From Actinoplanes sp. TFC3 (GTDB lineage Bacteria > Actinomycetota > Actinomycetes > Mycobacteriales > Micromonosporaceae), in assembly GCF_001553785.1 (NCBI RefSeq), contig NZ_LOJP01000002.1, positions 699,433-763,432 on the forward strand: a stretch of 64,000 nucleotides of DNA. Direction: 5' to 3'. Shown one piece after another: positions 49,988 through 58,762 of the stretch. The stretch's first letter is position 1; the number at the start of each line of letters is the position of its first letter. The notes beneath the pieces were generated by a model. That model was not told the origin of the DNA, ran no database searches, and was given only the letters and a program-made list of their open reading frames with translations. The translations under genes and the position numbers were made by a program.

Positions 49988-50776
49988 TCACAGCCCGCCG
50001 GAATTCAGTGGCACATTGTTCGCACCGGCGGTGACAACCAGGCCTTCCGGGCGCGGCTCGACCTTCTGCACCTTGAGGTTGAGCGGCAGCGCCGGGACGT
50101 CCAAGTTGTAGGACAGTTGTTTCACGTAGTTGTCCACGAGGTTGCGGACCAGCGGGATGTCCGGCAGCCCGGCCGCTGTCACGTCGGCGAAGCGCACCTG
50201 CACCACGCCGTCCTTGACCTCCAGCGTCGCGGTCCCGCTGACGTTGAAGGTCTGCCCGAGCGCCTGCACCGGGGCGGCACCGACCAGCTTGCCGTCCTTC
50301 TCGCTGACGGTCAGCCCGTCCTGACCGATCAACCCGGCCAGATCCGCGTACGTGATGGCGCCCGTGCCGGTCACCGTGCCCGCGGTGATCTCGCCGGTGC
50401 CGCTGCGCAGCGTGTCCAGCGGCGCGTCAACGTCCTTGGCCCGGATGTCGAGCTGCGCCATCTTGATCGTCTGGTTGTTGCCGGCCGGGGCGGAGAAGTT
50501 GTCCAGCAGGATTTTGATTTCCTGGTAGTTCCCCTTGACGACCTGGGTCAGGAACGGCACACCCTCGACCGACACGTCCGGCTCGTTGGCATGCGCCTGC
50601 TGCCGGGTCAACTGCTCGGACACCCGGTCGCCGATGGTCTGCTCGGCGTACGAGGCGGCGAACCGGTCGGCCACCACGAGCCCTGCGGCCAGCAGGACGA
50701 GCAGCACCAGGAGCACGATGAGCCCCCGCCGGCCCCGGCGTTTGCGCGGCTTGGCCGTTCCGTACACGTCAGCCAC
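49988..50776 (-). CDS. DUF2993 (LmeA-type) lipid-binding membrane-anchored protein
   Basis: The 262-residue protein has a basic start (KPRKRRGRRG), one membrane helix (LIVLLVLLVLLAAGLVVA) and an extracellular DUF2993 domain with VSVEGVPFLTQVVKGNYQEIKILLDNF and LDIRAKDVDAPL. In mycobacteria the family member LmeA (Rv0817c), from the matching locus, acts in lipomannan maturation. The exact role here is not known, but lipid or polyprenol binding in the envelope is likely. Confidence 0.88.
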   Translation of the reverse strand: MADVYGTAKPRKRRGRRGLIVLLVLLVLLAAGLVVADRFAASYAEQTIGDRVSEQLTRQQAHANEPDVSVEGVPFLTQVVKGNYQEIKILLDNFSAPAGNNQTIKMAQLDIRAKDVDAPLDTLRSGTGEITAGTVTGTGAITYADLAGLIGQDGLTVSEKDGKLVGAAPVQALGQTFNVSGTATLEVKDGVVQVRFADVTAAGLPDIPLVRNLVDNYVKQLSYNLDVPALPLNLKVQKVEPRPEGLVVTAGANNVPLNSGGL

Positions 50777-50834
50777 CAGGACTCCTCATCGTGCCGCTGC
50801 GGGGGTTGGCGACTCTATATGCCCAATGCCACGA

Positions 50835-51863
50835 CTAAAGAAGCGTGACGGTCAGGATGTAGGTGATCGGCAGCGAGAGCGAGAACGCGCCCAGCGGACC
50901 CTGCATGTGCCGGGCGACCCAGAACGTCGGTGCCTCGCCGGCCATGCTTCGGCCCGCTTCGGAGTAGTTGACCGCGAGATCGACCAGCGAGGCGACACCG
51001 GCGGCCACGAAGCCCAGGATCGCGCCCTTGGCCGGGGTCAGCGGCAGCACCAGCACGCTGCCCAGCCCGGCGGCGGCCAGCGTGCCCAGCATCGCGCCCG
51101 CCACCACCCCGGTCGCGCCGCGCGGCACCTGGAGGGCGATCCGCGGCTTCGGCCAGATCGCATCGATCAGGTGCGCCAGCAGCACCGCGATGCCCACCGC
51201 GGTCAGCCCGACCAGCACCGCCTGGGTGCCGATCGGCTTGCGGGTCAGCACGAGCAGCAGGGCGAACGAGATCACCCCCAGCACCACCACGAACGTGCCG
51301 CCGAGCGCATCGCGTAGCTGCAGCCGGTCCTGCGCTCGGATGGTCTGGCCGATCAGGGCCAGCACGAAGGCGCCGGCGAGCACGTAGAGCAGCCGCACCA
51401 CGCCGGCCGGCTCGGTGGTCACCGCGACGTAGTCGGCCACCGCCCCCGCGGCCACGCAGACCCCGGCGGTGATGCCCGCGGCGGGCGGCCGGATCGCCAT
51501 GGTGAAGGCCAGGACATAGAGCGCCTGGACCCCGAAGATCACGATGGCGTACGGCCACCGCGCATCCGGGCCCGAGGTCTGCGCGCCCAGGATCAGCCCG
51601 GCTCCGAGCAGGGCGGCAAAGCCGGCGATGGCGATCGAGAGCTGGCGGCGTACCGGAACGAATCGAACTTCTTCCTCGAAGTCCTCCTCGTCCTCGCGGT
51701 CGTGTTCCTCCGAACGGTCACCGGCATGGAACCCGGCCGCGGACCGGCCCGGCGCGGATCGTGCGATCTCCCGGGAGACATCGTCGTCCCAGGCATCGCT
51801 GTCTCGCGGAGTGGTGGGGAACACGCCTGCGATGGTGCCAGACCCGGGCCGCAACGTCCGCAT
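50835..51863 (-). CDS. Polytopic membrane protein, unknown
   Basis: The 342-residue protein has an acidic, disordered N-terminus of about 70 residues (DREDEEDFEEEV), then about eight to nine membrane segments without long loops. Segments include AIAGFAALLGAGLILG, LYVLAGAFVLALIGQTIRAQ and AILGFVAAGVASLVDLAVNY. No catalytic motif is recognised; it does not have the CdsA signature. It lies 58 bp upstream of the DUF2993 gene in the same direction and is divergent from glnR. Confidence 0.78.
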   Translation of the reverse strand: MRTLRPGSGTIAGVFPTTPRDSDAWDDDVSREIARSAPGRSAAGFHAGDRSEEHDREDEEDFEEEVRFVPVRRQLSIAIAGFAALLGAGLILGAQTSGPDARWPYAIVIFGVQALYVLAFTMAIRPPAAGITAGVCVAAGAVADYVAVTTEPAGVVRLLYVLAGAFVLALIGQTIRAQDRLQLRDALGGTFVVVLGVISFALLLVLTRKPIGTQAVLVGLTAVGIAVLLAHLIDAIWPKPRIALQVPRGATGVVAGAMLGTLAAAGLGSVLVLPLTPAKGAILGFVAAGVASLVDLAVNYSEAGRSMAGEAPTFWVARHMQGPLGAFSLSLPITYILTVTLL

Positions 51864-52072
51864 CGCGCTCCTGACCGGCCCGTGGCAGAGCGTTTACTGC
51901 GTCACTCCGTGTTCTTCAATGGGGTGGGTTGGCGAAGGCATCGGTTAAGGTATTCGCAGCCCACCCGTCGGTGACGCCGGGACGAGACCTCCGGATGCCC
52001 CGCATCTGCCGCTTGCCGGCACGTGCTGTGCAGACCGGGTCACCTGAGCGGCTCCACGCCGCGAGGATCGAG

Positions 52073-52795
52073 GTGAGTGTGGAAATCCTCCTGCTGGTGA
52101 CGGCCCGCGCCGGTGAACCTTCCGCCGTGTTGCCCGCGCTGGACCTGCTGCCCCACTCGGTGCGCACCGCGCCGCGCGACGTGCGCACGCTGGTGTCGGG
52201 TCCGAGCCCGGACGCCGTGCTCGTCGACGCCCGCTCCGAGCTGTCGGAGGCGCGCGCGACCTGCCGCATGCTGCACGCCACGGGCATCGGGGTGCCGCTG
52301 TTCGCCGTGGTCACCGAGGCCGGCCTCATCGCGCTCAACGCCGACTGGGGAGTGGACGACGTCATTCTGGCCAGTGCCGGACCGGCCGAGGTCGAGGCCC
52401 GGCTGCGCCTGGGTGTGGGCCGGCTGAACAACGCCACCTCGGGAGCCGGCGGCTCGATCCGCGCCGGTGAACTCACCATCGACCCGGACACGTACGCGGC
52501 CAAGCTCAAGGGCCGCCCGCTCGACCTCACCTACAAGGAGTTCGAGCTGCTCAAGTTCCTGGCTCAGCACCCCGGCCGGGTGTTCACCCGCGACCAGTTG
52601 CTGCGCGAGGTGTGGGGCTACGACTACTTCGGCGGCACCCGCACGGTCGACGTGCACGTGCGACGCCTGCGCGCCAAGCTCGGCTCGGAATACGAGTCGA
52701 TGATCGGCACCGTGCGCCAGGTCGGCTACAAGTTCGTGGCCCCGCCCAACGGCCGCCAGCTACCGGACAACGAGCCCGTCTCGCTGCCGGTCTGA
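52073..52795 (+). CDS. glnR: Nitrogen regulator GlnR (atypical OmpR family)
   Basis: GlnR is the global nitrogen regulator of actinobacteria. The 240-residue protein has a receiver-like domain without the acidic pair, beginning EILLLVTARAGEPSAVLPAL and containing DAVLVDARSEL, VVTEAGLIALNADWGVDDVIL and GPAEVEARLRL, all GlnR-typical. A winged helix follows (LDLTYKEFELLKFLAQHPGR, FTRDQLLREVWGYDYFGG). It is a constitutive, non-canonical regulator in known cases. GTG 52073 with GAGGA at 52063 is preferred; GTG 52079 is possible. It is followed by mshD, as in Mycobacterium (Rv0818-Rv0819). Confidence 0.93.
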   Translation: MSVEILLLVTARAGEPSAVLPALDLLPHSVRTAPRDVRTLVSGPSPDAVLVDARSELSEARATCRMLHATGIGVPLFAVVTEAGLIALNADWGVDDVILASAGPAEVEARLRLGVGRLNNATSGAGGSIRAGELTIDPDTYAAKLKGRPLDLTYKEFELLKFLAQHPGRVFTRDQLLREVWGYDYFGGTRTVDVHVRRLRAKLGSEYESMIGTVRQVGYKFVAPPNGRQLPDNEPVSLPV

Positions 52796-52802
52796 GCTGG
52801 TC

Positions 52803-53690
52803 GTGACAGCCGTCCGGTCCACCGACCGGCTCACCCCCGCCCAGGTGGCCGACGTGTTCGCGTTGGCCACCGCGGCGGACGAGGCCGACGGTGTCGCCCC
52901 GCTGTCCGAGGACGGCGTGCTCGGCCTGCGCGGCATCACGCACCGCCACTTCCTGGCCTGCACCGACGGTGACGAGCTGGCGGGCTACGCCTACCTGAAC
53001 GGCACCGCCGGCGAACTCGTCGTGCACCCGCAGCACCGGCTGCGCGGCCACGCCACCGCGCTGCTAGCCGCGCTCGGCCCCGGTGAGCTGCAGTTCTGGG
53101 CCCACGGCGACGAGCCCGGCGCCCGCGCGTTCGCCGAGCAGGCCGGCTTCACCCGTGCCCGGGTGCTCTGGCAGATGCGCCGCAGCCTGACCGGCCTGCC
53201 CGAGGTCCCGCTGCCCGATGGCGTGCGGGTCCGTGCGTTTGAGCCGGGCGCTGATGACAAGGCCTGGCTGGACGTCAACTCCCGGGCCTTCGCGCACCAC
53301 CCCGAGCAGGGCCGGTGGAGCGAGGACGACCTGCAGCTACGCTTCGCCGAGCCGTGGTTCGACCCGGCCGGTTTCCTGCTCGCTGTCGACCCGGCCGACG
53401 ACCGGCTGCTCGGCTTCCACTGGACCAAGGTGCATCCCGCCGACGGCACCGAACCCGCGATCGGCGAGATCTACGTGCTCGGCGTCGACCCGGCCGGTCA
53501 CCGCCGGGGCCTGGGGGCCGCGCTCAGCATCGCCGGCCTGCAGCACCTCGCCGGGCGGGGCCTGGCCGACGCGCTGCTCTACGTCGACGAGTCCAACGCG
53601 GCAGCGGTCTCGCTCTATCGCCGGCTCGGCTTCGAGGTCTTCACCACCGACATCCAGTACCAGCGCGCCGCGTCACATATCGGTTCTTGA
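52803..53690 (+). CDS. mshD: Mycothiol synthase MshD
   Basis: MshD acetylates Cys-GlcN-Ins with acetyl-CoA in the last step of mycothiol synthesis. The 295-residue protein has two GNAT domains. The N-terminal one (LVVHPQHRLRGHATALL) keeps the acetyl-CoA loop in part; the C-terminal one is the active type, with IGEIYVLGVDPAGHRRGLGAALSIAG and LLYVDESNAAAVSLYRRLGFEV. Presence of mshD fits the MDMPI-type gene at 26316. It overlaps the convergent dioxygenase gene by 18 bp. Confidence 0.94.
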   Translation: MTAVRSTDRLTPAQVADVFALATAADEADGVAPLSEDGVLGLRGITHRHFLACTDGDELAGYAYLNGTAGELVVHPQHRLRGHATALLAALGPGELQFWAHGDEPGARAFAEQAGFTRARVLWQMRRSLTGLPEVPLPDGVRVRAFEPGADDKAWLDVNSRAFAHHPEQGRWSEDDLQLRFAEPWFDPAGFLLAVDPADDRLLGFHWTKVHPADGTEPAIGEIYVLGVDPAGHRRGLGAALSIAGLQHLAGRGLADALLYVDESNAAAVSLYRRLGFEVFTTDIQYQRAASHIGS

Positions 53691-54548
53691 GGTCCACAGC
53701 TCGGGGAACACCGGCCGGTCCATGCTGCGCTGCAGCCACGCGAGCCCGTTCGACCCGCCGGTGCCGGTCTTCGCGCCCATGGTCCGCCGGACCGCCTTGA
53801 GGTGCAGGTAACGCCAGTCGCCGAAGCGGTCGGCCAGCTCGGTCAGCGCCTCGCCCAGCAGCCGCAGGTGGTTGTCCGGGCCGGGATCGCGGTAGATGCG
53901 CACCCACGCCTCGGCCACCGACGGGTCGGCGTCGTGGTCGGTGGTGACATCGCGGTCGAGCAGGTCGGGCTTGATGTCGTGGCCCTGCCGCTCCAGCAGC
54001 GCGATCACCTCGTCCCACAGGCTGCGGGTGTGCAGCGCCGCGGTCAGCTCGTCGTAGGCCTCGCTGCCGCGGAACGGCCGGATCAGCGCCGCGTTCTTGA
54101 GCCCGAGCAGGAACTCGATCTGCCGGTACATCGCCGACTGGAAGCCCGAGCCCTCGCCGAGCAGGTCGCGGAAGCGGTTGAAGTCGGCCGGGGTCATCCA
54201 GCGCAGCGTCTGCCAGGCCGCGTTCAGGCCCTCCAGGTGCAGCCCGGCGCGGCGCAGCGGGGCGAGCGACTCCCAGATCTGGTCCCCGCGCAGGTGGTCA
54301 CGCGCCAGGGTCAGCTCGTGGCGCAGCAGACCGAAGTACAGCTCCATGATCTGGCTGACCACCAGGAACGACATCTCCCCCGGGTCACCGCTGAGCGGCT
54401 GTTGCAGGGTGTGCAGCGTGCTGGCGTGCACATACGTGTCGTACGGCACCCGCTTCCGGAATTCCAGCGTGGGCCGGCCACCGTTCTGGCTGGCCCGCTC
54501 GTCGCGTTCCGTGGCGGTCGTCGGTCGCACCATTGCCGAGTCGTTCAT
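53673..54548 (-). CDS. kynA: Tryptophan 2,3-dioxygenase
   Basis: Heme dioxygenase that opens the indole ring of tryptophan to N-formylkynurenine. The 291-residue protein shows LEFRKRVPYDTYVHASTLHTLQQPL near residue 30 (heme-pocket and first His region), EMSFLVVSQIMELYFGLLRHEL (substrate-site Tyr, Arg) and FNRFRDLLGEGSGFQSAMYR. The heme His is expected in DHDADPSVAEAWVRIY-to-YLHLKAVRRTMG. ATG 54548 is chosen; GTG 54569 is an alternative. Direct repeats TTCATGAC-TTCATGAT at its start may be an Lrp site. No other kynurenine gene is adjacent. Confidence 0.92.
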   Translation of the reverse strand: MNDSAMVRPTTATERDERASQNGGRPTLEFRKRVPYDTYVHASTLHTLQQPLSGDPGEMSFLVVSQIMELYFGLLRHELTLARDHLRGDQIWESLAPLRRAGLHLEGLNAAWQTLRWMTPADFNRFRDLLGEGSGFQSAMYRQIEFLLGLKNAALIRPFRGSEAYDELTAALHTRSLWDEVIALLERQGHDIKPDLLDRDVTTDHDADPSVAEAWVRIYRDPGPDNHLRLLGEALTELADRFGDWRYLHLKAVRRTMGAKTGTGGSNGLAWLQRSMDRPVFPELWTSRTDM

Positions 54549-54559
54549 GACTTCATGAT
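54544..54559. promoter_or_regulatory. Direct repeat at the start of the tryptophan dioxygenase gene
   Basis: TTCATGAC and TTCATGAT are adjacent 8-bp repeats (7 of 8 match) overlapping the dioxygenase start codon, about 110 bp from the divergent Lrp-type gene. A regulator site is possible but not shown. Confidence 0.35.
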
Positions 54560-54668
54560 TTCGTCGCACACCCGGTCTTCGGAATGCCGGATCAACGGTC
54601 TTCGGCGGCGTTCACCTGCACCGTGCGGCTACCTTGGCGGGATCGGTTTGCGATCGGAAGGTACGCCG

Positions 54669-55103
54669 TTGGATGCCATGGACTGGGCTATTTTGCGCGA
54701 GTTGCAGAGCGACGCGCGGCTGTCCTTCAGCGAGCTGTCCCGCCGGGTCCATCTGTCCCCGCCGGCCGTCGACGAGCGGGTCCGCCGCTTCGAGGAAACC
54801 GGGGTGGTGACCGGGTACCACGCGCACGTCGACTTGGCCAAGGCCGGGCGCGACGTGGTCGCCCTGGTCCGGATGTCGTGTTACGGGGTGACCTGTGTGC
54901 TCCGCGATCCCGAGGTCGCGATGTGGCCCGAGGTGATGGCGATCGACCGGGTCACCGGGGACGCCTGCTGTGTGCTGAAGGTGGCCGCGATCTCGATGGA
55001 CGCGTTCGAGAAGGTGCTGGACCGGCTGGGGTCGTACGGCACCCCGTCCAGCACCATGATCCTCTCGACGCCGCTGCCCTGGCGCCCGGTCACGCCTTCC
55101 TGA
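54669..55103 (+). CDS. Lrp/AsnC-family regulator
   Basis: The 144-residue protein has an N-terminal winged HTH (LDAMDWAILRELQSDARLSFSELSRRVHLSPPAVDERVRRFEETGVV) and a RAM ligand-binding domain (VVALVRMS, VTGDACCVLKVAAISMDAFEKVLDRL). TTG 54669 is chosen because GGAAGG lies 7 bp upstream and the protein then begins like other Lrp proteins. It is divergent from tryptophan dioxygenase and probably regulates it in response to an amino acid or kynurenine-type ligand. Confidence 0.9.
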   Translation: MDAMDWAILRELQSDARLSFSELSRRVHLSPPAVDERVRRFEETGVVTGYHAHVDLAKAGRDVVALVRMSCYGVTCVLRDPEVAMWPEVMAIDRVTGDACCVLKVAAISMDAFEKVLDRLGSYGTPSSTMILSTPLPWRPVTPS

Positions 55104-56796
55104 ATGCCGCGGCAGTCAGCTCGCGAGGTTCCTCATCGGGCTGCAGGAACAGCACCGTGGTCGCCGCGGCGTGGGTGAGGGCGGCGGTGAAGCTGCCGTC
55201 GGCGAACTGGGCGGCGGGTCCGCGTGGCGAGCGTCCCACCGCAACGATGCGGGCATGCACGTCCTCGGCGTGCTGAGCGAGGACCCGACCGGCGCTGGCG
55301 TGGTCCCCGACGCTGGTCAGGATCTGTCCGGTCACCGCAATCCCGTGCCCGGCAAGGCGATCGAGATGATTCCGTACGGCCACCCGCGCATGTTCCAGGT
55401 CCTCCGGCTCGATGGCCAGTTCCTCGACCACCGCGGTCTCCCGGACCCGGACCACCTCGAGCGGGCTGCCCAGGTTGCGAGCCACCACCGCGGCGGCATC
55501 CACGATCGCATCGGCATCCGCGGTGTCACCGACGGCCACCACCACCGGACGGTCACCGGCCACCAGCGCCGGGCCGACCTGCTCGAACGGCGAGGTCACC
55601 GGCTCGGCGTCGCCGGACTCGGCCGCCTTCACCAGCTTGTGACCGCTGGCCAGCACCGGGATGGCCAGCAGGAACGCCAGCGCGCCGACGTAGAACGGGA
55701 TGCTCAGGTCGAACGAGTCGGCGAGCTTGCCCGCGGCGAACGGGGCCAGGCCACCACCGATGAAGCGGACGAAGCCGTACGAGGAGGAGGCCACCGAGCG
55801 CTCGACCGGTGCGACGAGCATGACGGCCTGGGTGGTCAGCGTGTTGTTGATGCCGATGAACGCGCCGCTGACGATCACCGCGGCGATGACCGTGGACGGC
55901 GTAGTGACGCCGGCCGCGATGACGACCATGACGACCGCGAGCGCCGCCATGTTGGCGTACAGGACCGGGGCGGTGCCGAAGCGGGCCTGCAGCCGGGGTG
56001 CGACAAGCACGCTGAACAACGCGACGAGCAGACCCCAGCCGGTGAAGACGAGGCCGAGCTGGTGCGCGCCCAGTTCCATCGGGTACGGCGCGTAGCCGAG
56101 CATCGTGAAGAAGCCCCAGTTGTAGAGCAACGCCATGATGCCCATGGTCAGCAGACCCCGGTGGCGCAGCGCCTTGAGCGGCGCGGCGATCGAGGTGGGC
56201 CTGGCGGGTTTGGGCAGCGCCGGGACGAACACGATCGTGGCCAGCATGGCGATGGCCATCAGCACTGCGACGCCGAAGAACGGGCCACGCCAGCTGATGC
56301 TGCCCAGCTCGCCGCCGAGCAGCGGGCCGACGGCGATGCCGAGGCCGAGCGCGGTTTCGTACAGGATGATGGCTCCGGCAAAGCCGCTGGTCGCCGACGC
56401 CACGATGACCGCGAGGCTGGTGGCGATGAACAGCGCGTTGCCCAGACCCCAGCCGGCCCGGAAGCCGACGATCTGGCCGACGGTGCCGGAGGTGCCGGCC
56501 AGCGCGGCGAAGACCACGATGATGGCCAGGCCGACGATCAAGGTGCGCTTGGGACCGATCCGGCTGGCGACCGCGCCGGCCAGCAGCATGGCCACCGCGG
56601 TGACCACGAGGTAGCTGGTGAACAGCAGCGACACCTGGCTCGGCGACGCGTGCAGATCGCTGGCCAGGGCCGGCAGGATCGGGTCGACCAGGCCGATGCC
56701 CATGAAGGAGATGACGCAGGCGAACGCCACGGCCCAGACGGCCCGGGGCTGCTTGAACGGATTGGCGGCCGGTTGGTGGCCGTGGGAGTTAGACAT
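55090..56796 (-). CDS. MFS transporter fused to a UspA-like domain
   Basis: Residues 1-395 form a 12-helix major facilitator transporter: MGIGLVDPILPALASDL at the start, the loop 2-3 motif GAVASRIGPKRTLIVG, and GRLVGAL-like AIILYETALGLGIAVGPLLGG typical of drug:H+ antiporters. The last 160 residues resemble a universal stress protein domain (PVVVAVGDTADADAIVDAAAVVA; VGRSPRGPAAQFADGSFTAALTHAAATTVLFL), ending with a Usp-like nucleotide-site motif. It overlaps the MarR gene by 8 bp. The pair looks like an inducible drug-efflux unit. The fusion could tune transport to stress nucleotides. Confidence 0.85.
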   Translation of the reverse strand: MSNSHGHQPAANPFKQPRAVWAVAFACVISFMGIGLVDPILPALASDLHASPSQVSLLFTSYLVVTAVAMLLAGAVASRIGPKRTLIVGLAIIVVFAALAGTSGTVGQIVGFRAGWGLGNALFIATSLAVIVASATSGFAGAIILYETALGLGIAVGPLLGGELGSISWRGPFFGVAVLMAIAMLATIVFVPALPKPARPTSIAAPLKALRHRGLLTMGIMALLYNWGFFTMLGYAPYPMELGAHQLGLVFTGWGLLVALFSVLVAPRLQARFGTAPVLYANMAALAVVMVVIAAGVTTPSTVIAAVIVSGAFIGINNTLTTQAVMLVAPVERSVASSSYGFVRFIGGGLAPFAAGKLADSFDLSIPFYVGALAFLLAIPVLASGHKLVKAAESGDAEPVTSPFEQVGPALVAGDRPVVVAVGDTADADAIVDAAAVVARNLGSPLEVVRVRETAVVEELAIEPEDLEHARVAVRNHLDRLAGHGIAVTGQILTSVGDHASAGRVLAQHAEDVHARIVAVGRSPRGPAAQFADGSFTAALTHAAATTVLFLQPDEEPRELTAAAFRKA

Positions 56797-57232
56797 GGGT
56801 GGTGCTCCTGGGGGTTGTGACGCTGGTGCGGGCCTCGATCAGCCGGGTCAGCGCGGGCAGCGCCCGGCCGATGGCGGCCTGGTCCTCGGGGTGCAGGGTG
56901 CTGAGCAAGTGGTTCAGGGCTTCGGCGCGCTGATTGCGGCGTACCCCGACCAGCTCACGGCCGGCCGGGGTCACCTCGACAAGGACGCCGCGGCGATCGC
57001 CGGTGCTGGTGGTGCGGCGGACCCAGCCGTCGCGTTCGAGCCGCCCCACGAGCTGGGTCATGCCGGGCTGCGAGACGCCTTCGCCGACGGCCAGCTCGGT
57101 GAGCCGCTGCGGGCCCTCCCGCTCCAGCCTGCCGAGCAACATCAGCGCCGACATGCTCAACTCGCCAGCGGTGGCAAGCTGGCGCACCAGGCGGGTCAAC
57201 TGCTCCAGCACCACTGTCAGCTCGTTTTCCAT
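56789..57232 (-). CDS. MarR-family regulator of the MFS-Usp gene
   Basis: The 147-residue protein has a MarR winged helix: LSMSALMLLGRLEREGPQRLTELA, VSQPGMTQLVGRLERDGWVRRTTSTGDRRGVLVEVTPAG. ATG 57232 is chosen because CATAAT lies 6 bp upstream, fitting a leaderless start; ATG 57247 lies before that hexamer. AT-rich ATAACTGTATTAT (57231-57243) at the promoter could be its operator. It is co-transcribed with the MFS-Usp gene and probably represses both. Confidence 0.9.
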   Translation of the reverse strand: MENELTVVLEQLTRLVRQLATAGELSMSALMLLGRLEREGPQRLTELAVGEGVSQPGMTQLVGRLERDGWVRRTTSTGDRRGVLVEVTPAGRELVGVRRNQRAEALNHLLSTLHPEDQAAIGRALPALTRLIEARTSVTTPRSTTHV

Positions 57233-57247
57233 AACTGTATTATGCAT

Positions 57248-57453
57248 CGTTCTTCGAGAGGGCGCACCGTGGTGACCGCCACGTAAACGACGGGAATCCG
57301 GCTTCTTAGACACCAGTGAAGCGTCGAAGCCGCAGGTGCCGTGATGTGGACCACGCCGCCCCGGCTGCCGGGGTCACGAAACGGCCAAGCGGAAGTCTCG
57401 CCGCCATCACGACCGCCTGACTTGTGCCGAAAAATAGGGACACTGGGCGCGGG
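57248..57453. other. Intergenic sequence between marR and pst promoter array
   Basis: About 200 bp without a convincing ORF. I see no RNA gene or strong hairpin. It holds the promoter side of marR at its left end and passes into the PHO-box array at its right end. Confidence 0.5.
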
Positions 57454-57552
57454 GTTCACGTAACGGACAACCCTTCCTCAGCCAAAGGAAACGTTTGCGG
57501 GCCGACGTGTTCACTTGCCGTTCATTTGGCTCCGGGGAGCCGGTCACTTGGC
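57454..57552 (+). promoter_or_regulatory. PHO-box array upstream of pstS
   Basis: GTTCACGTAAC (57454), GTTCACTTGCC (57509), GTTCATTTGGC (57520) and GGTCACTTGGC (57542) lie on one strand at distances of 55, 11 and 22 bp, all multiples of 11. This is the layout of actinobacterial PhoP boxes (11-bp direct repeat units with GTTCAC). The array ends 87 bp before the pstS start, which fits phosphate-starvation control by PhoP. Confidence 0.8.
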
Positions 57553-57639
57553 CCTCTTAGCTTTCCGGGTGTGCCGATGAAACGTCGGCCACCGGGACCA
57601 CGGAGCCCGGAGATTGCAATCCATTCGAAGGGAAAACCG

Positions 57640-58731
57640 TTGAAGCTCCAGCGGTACTACGTTGCTGGTATTGCCATGACCGCCGTCTTCGCGCTCGGCG
57701 CGTGCGGCTCTGACAACACCGACTCGCCCTCGGCTGCCGGCGGATCCGCCGCCGCCGAGAACTGCGCCGCAGGCCAGCTCACGGCGCAGGGCTCGTCCGC
57801 GCAGAAGAACGCCATGGACGAGTGGATCAAGACCTACCAGGGTCAGTGCTCGGGTGCCCAGATCGGCTACGAGAGCACCGGCTCCGGCGCGGGCATCCAG
57901 GCGTTCATCGCCGGCACCGCCGACTTCGCCGGCTCGGACTCCGCGCTCAAGGAGGACGAGCAGCCGCAGGCCGACGCCAAGTGCCCCGGTGGCCAGGCGC
58001 TGAACCTGCCGATGGTGGTCGGCCCGATCGCCGTGGTCTACAACGTCGATGGCGCCGACAACCTGCAGTTCTCGGCCTCGACGCTGGCCAAGATCTTCTC
58101 CGGCAAGATCACCAAGTGGGACGACGCGGCGATCAAGGCGGAGAACTCCGGCGCGACCCTGCCGTCGACCGCCATCCAGGCCGTACACCGCTCGGACGAG
58201 TCGGGCACCACCGACAACTTCACCAAGTACCTGAGCAAGACCGCCGAGGCCGACTGGACCTTCGGCAACGCCAAGGCGTGGAAGGCCCCGGGCGGCACCG
58301 GCGCCAACAAGTCCGACGGTGTGGCCTCGCTGGTCAAGAGCACCAAGGGCACCATCTCCTACGTCGAGCTCTCGTTCGCCGAGAACAGCGACCTGCAGAA
58401 GGCGAAGATCAAGAACGGTGCCGGTGAGTTCGCCGAGCTGACCGGGGAGAGCGCCGGCAAGACCATCGAGGGCGCCAAGGTGGCCGGCACCGGCAGTGAC
58501 CTCAAGCTGGACATCGACTACAACACCACCACCGCGGGTGCGTACCCGATCGTGCTGGCCACGTACGAGATCGTCTGCAGCAAGGGCAGCGCCAAGGCCG
58601 CCGCGATCAAGGGTTTCCTGAACTACACCTCCAGCACCGGTGGTCAGCAGGCCCTCTCGGAGCTGGGCTACGCCCCGCTGCCCGAGGCGGTTCGCAGCAA
58701 GGTTGCGACCTCCGTCGCGGCCATCTCCTGA
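57640..58731 (+). CDS. pstS: Phosphate-binding lipoprotein PstS
   Basis: PstS binds extracellular phosphate and delivers it to PstCAB. The 363-residue lipoprotein has a signal with lipobox LGAC (VFALGACGSDN) and the PstS core: LTAQGSSAQKNAMDEWI, GAGIQAFIAGTADFAGSDSAL (phosphate-site Ser/Thr), AVHRSDESGTTDNFTKYL and GVASLVKSTKGTISYVEL. TTG 57640 with AAGGGA at 57629-57634 is the start. It leads the pst operon and is preceded by PHO boxes. Confidence 0.95.
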   Translation: MKLQRYYVAGIAMTAVFALGACGSDNTDSPSAAGGSAAAENCAAGQLTAQGSSAQKNAMDEWIKTYQGQCSGAQIGYESTGSGAGIQAFIAGTADFAGSDSALKEDEQPQADAKCPGGQALNLPMVVGPIAVVYNVDGADNLQFSASTLAKIFSGKITKWDDAAIKAENSGATLPSTAIQAVHRSDESGTTDNFTKYLSKTAEADWTFGNAKAWKAPGGTGANKSDGVASLVKSTKGTISYVELSFAENSDLQKAKIKNGAGEFAELTGESAGKTIEGAKVAGTGSDLKLDIDYNTTTAGAYPIVLATYEIVCSKGSAKAAAIKGFLNYTSSTGGQQALSELGYAPLPEAVRSKVATSVAAIS

Positions 58732-58762
58732 TTCACCCGCAGTCAGCAACGAACCCCTCTAG

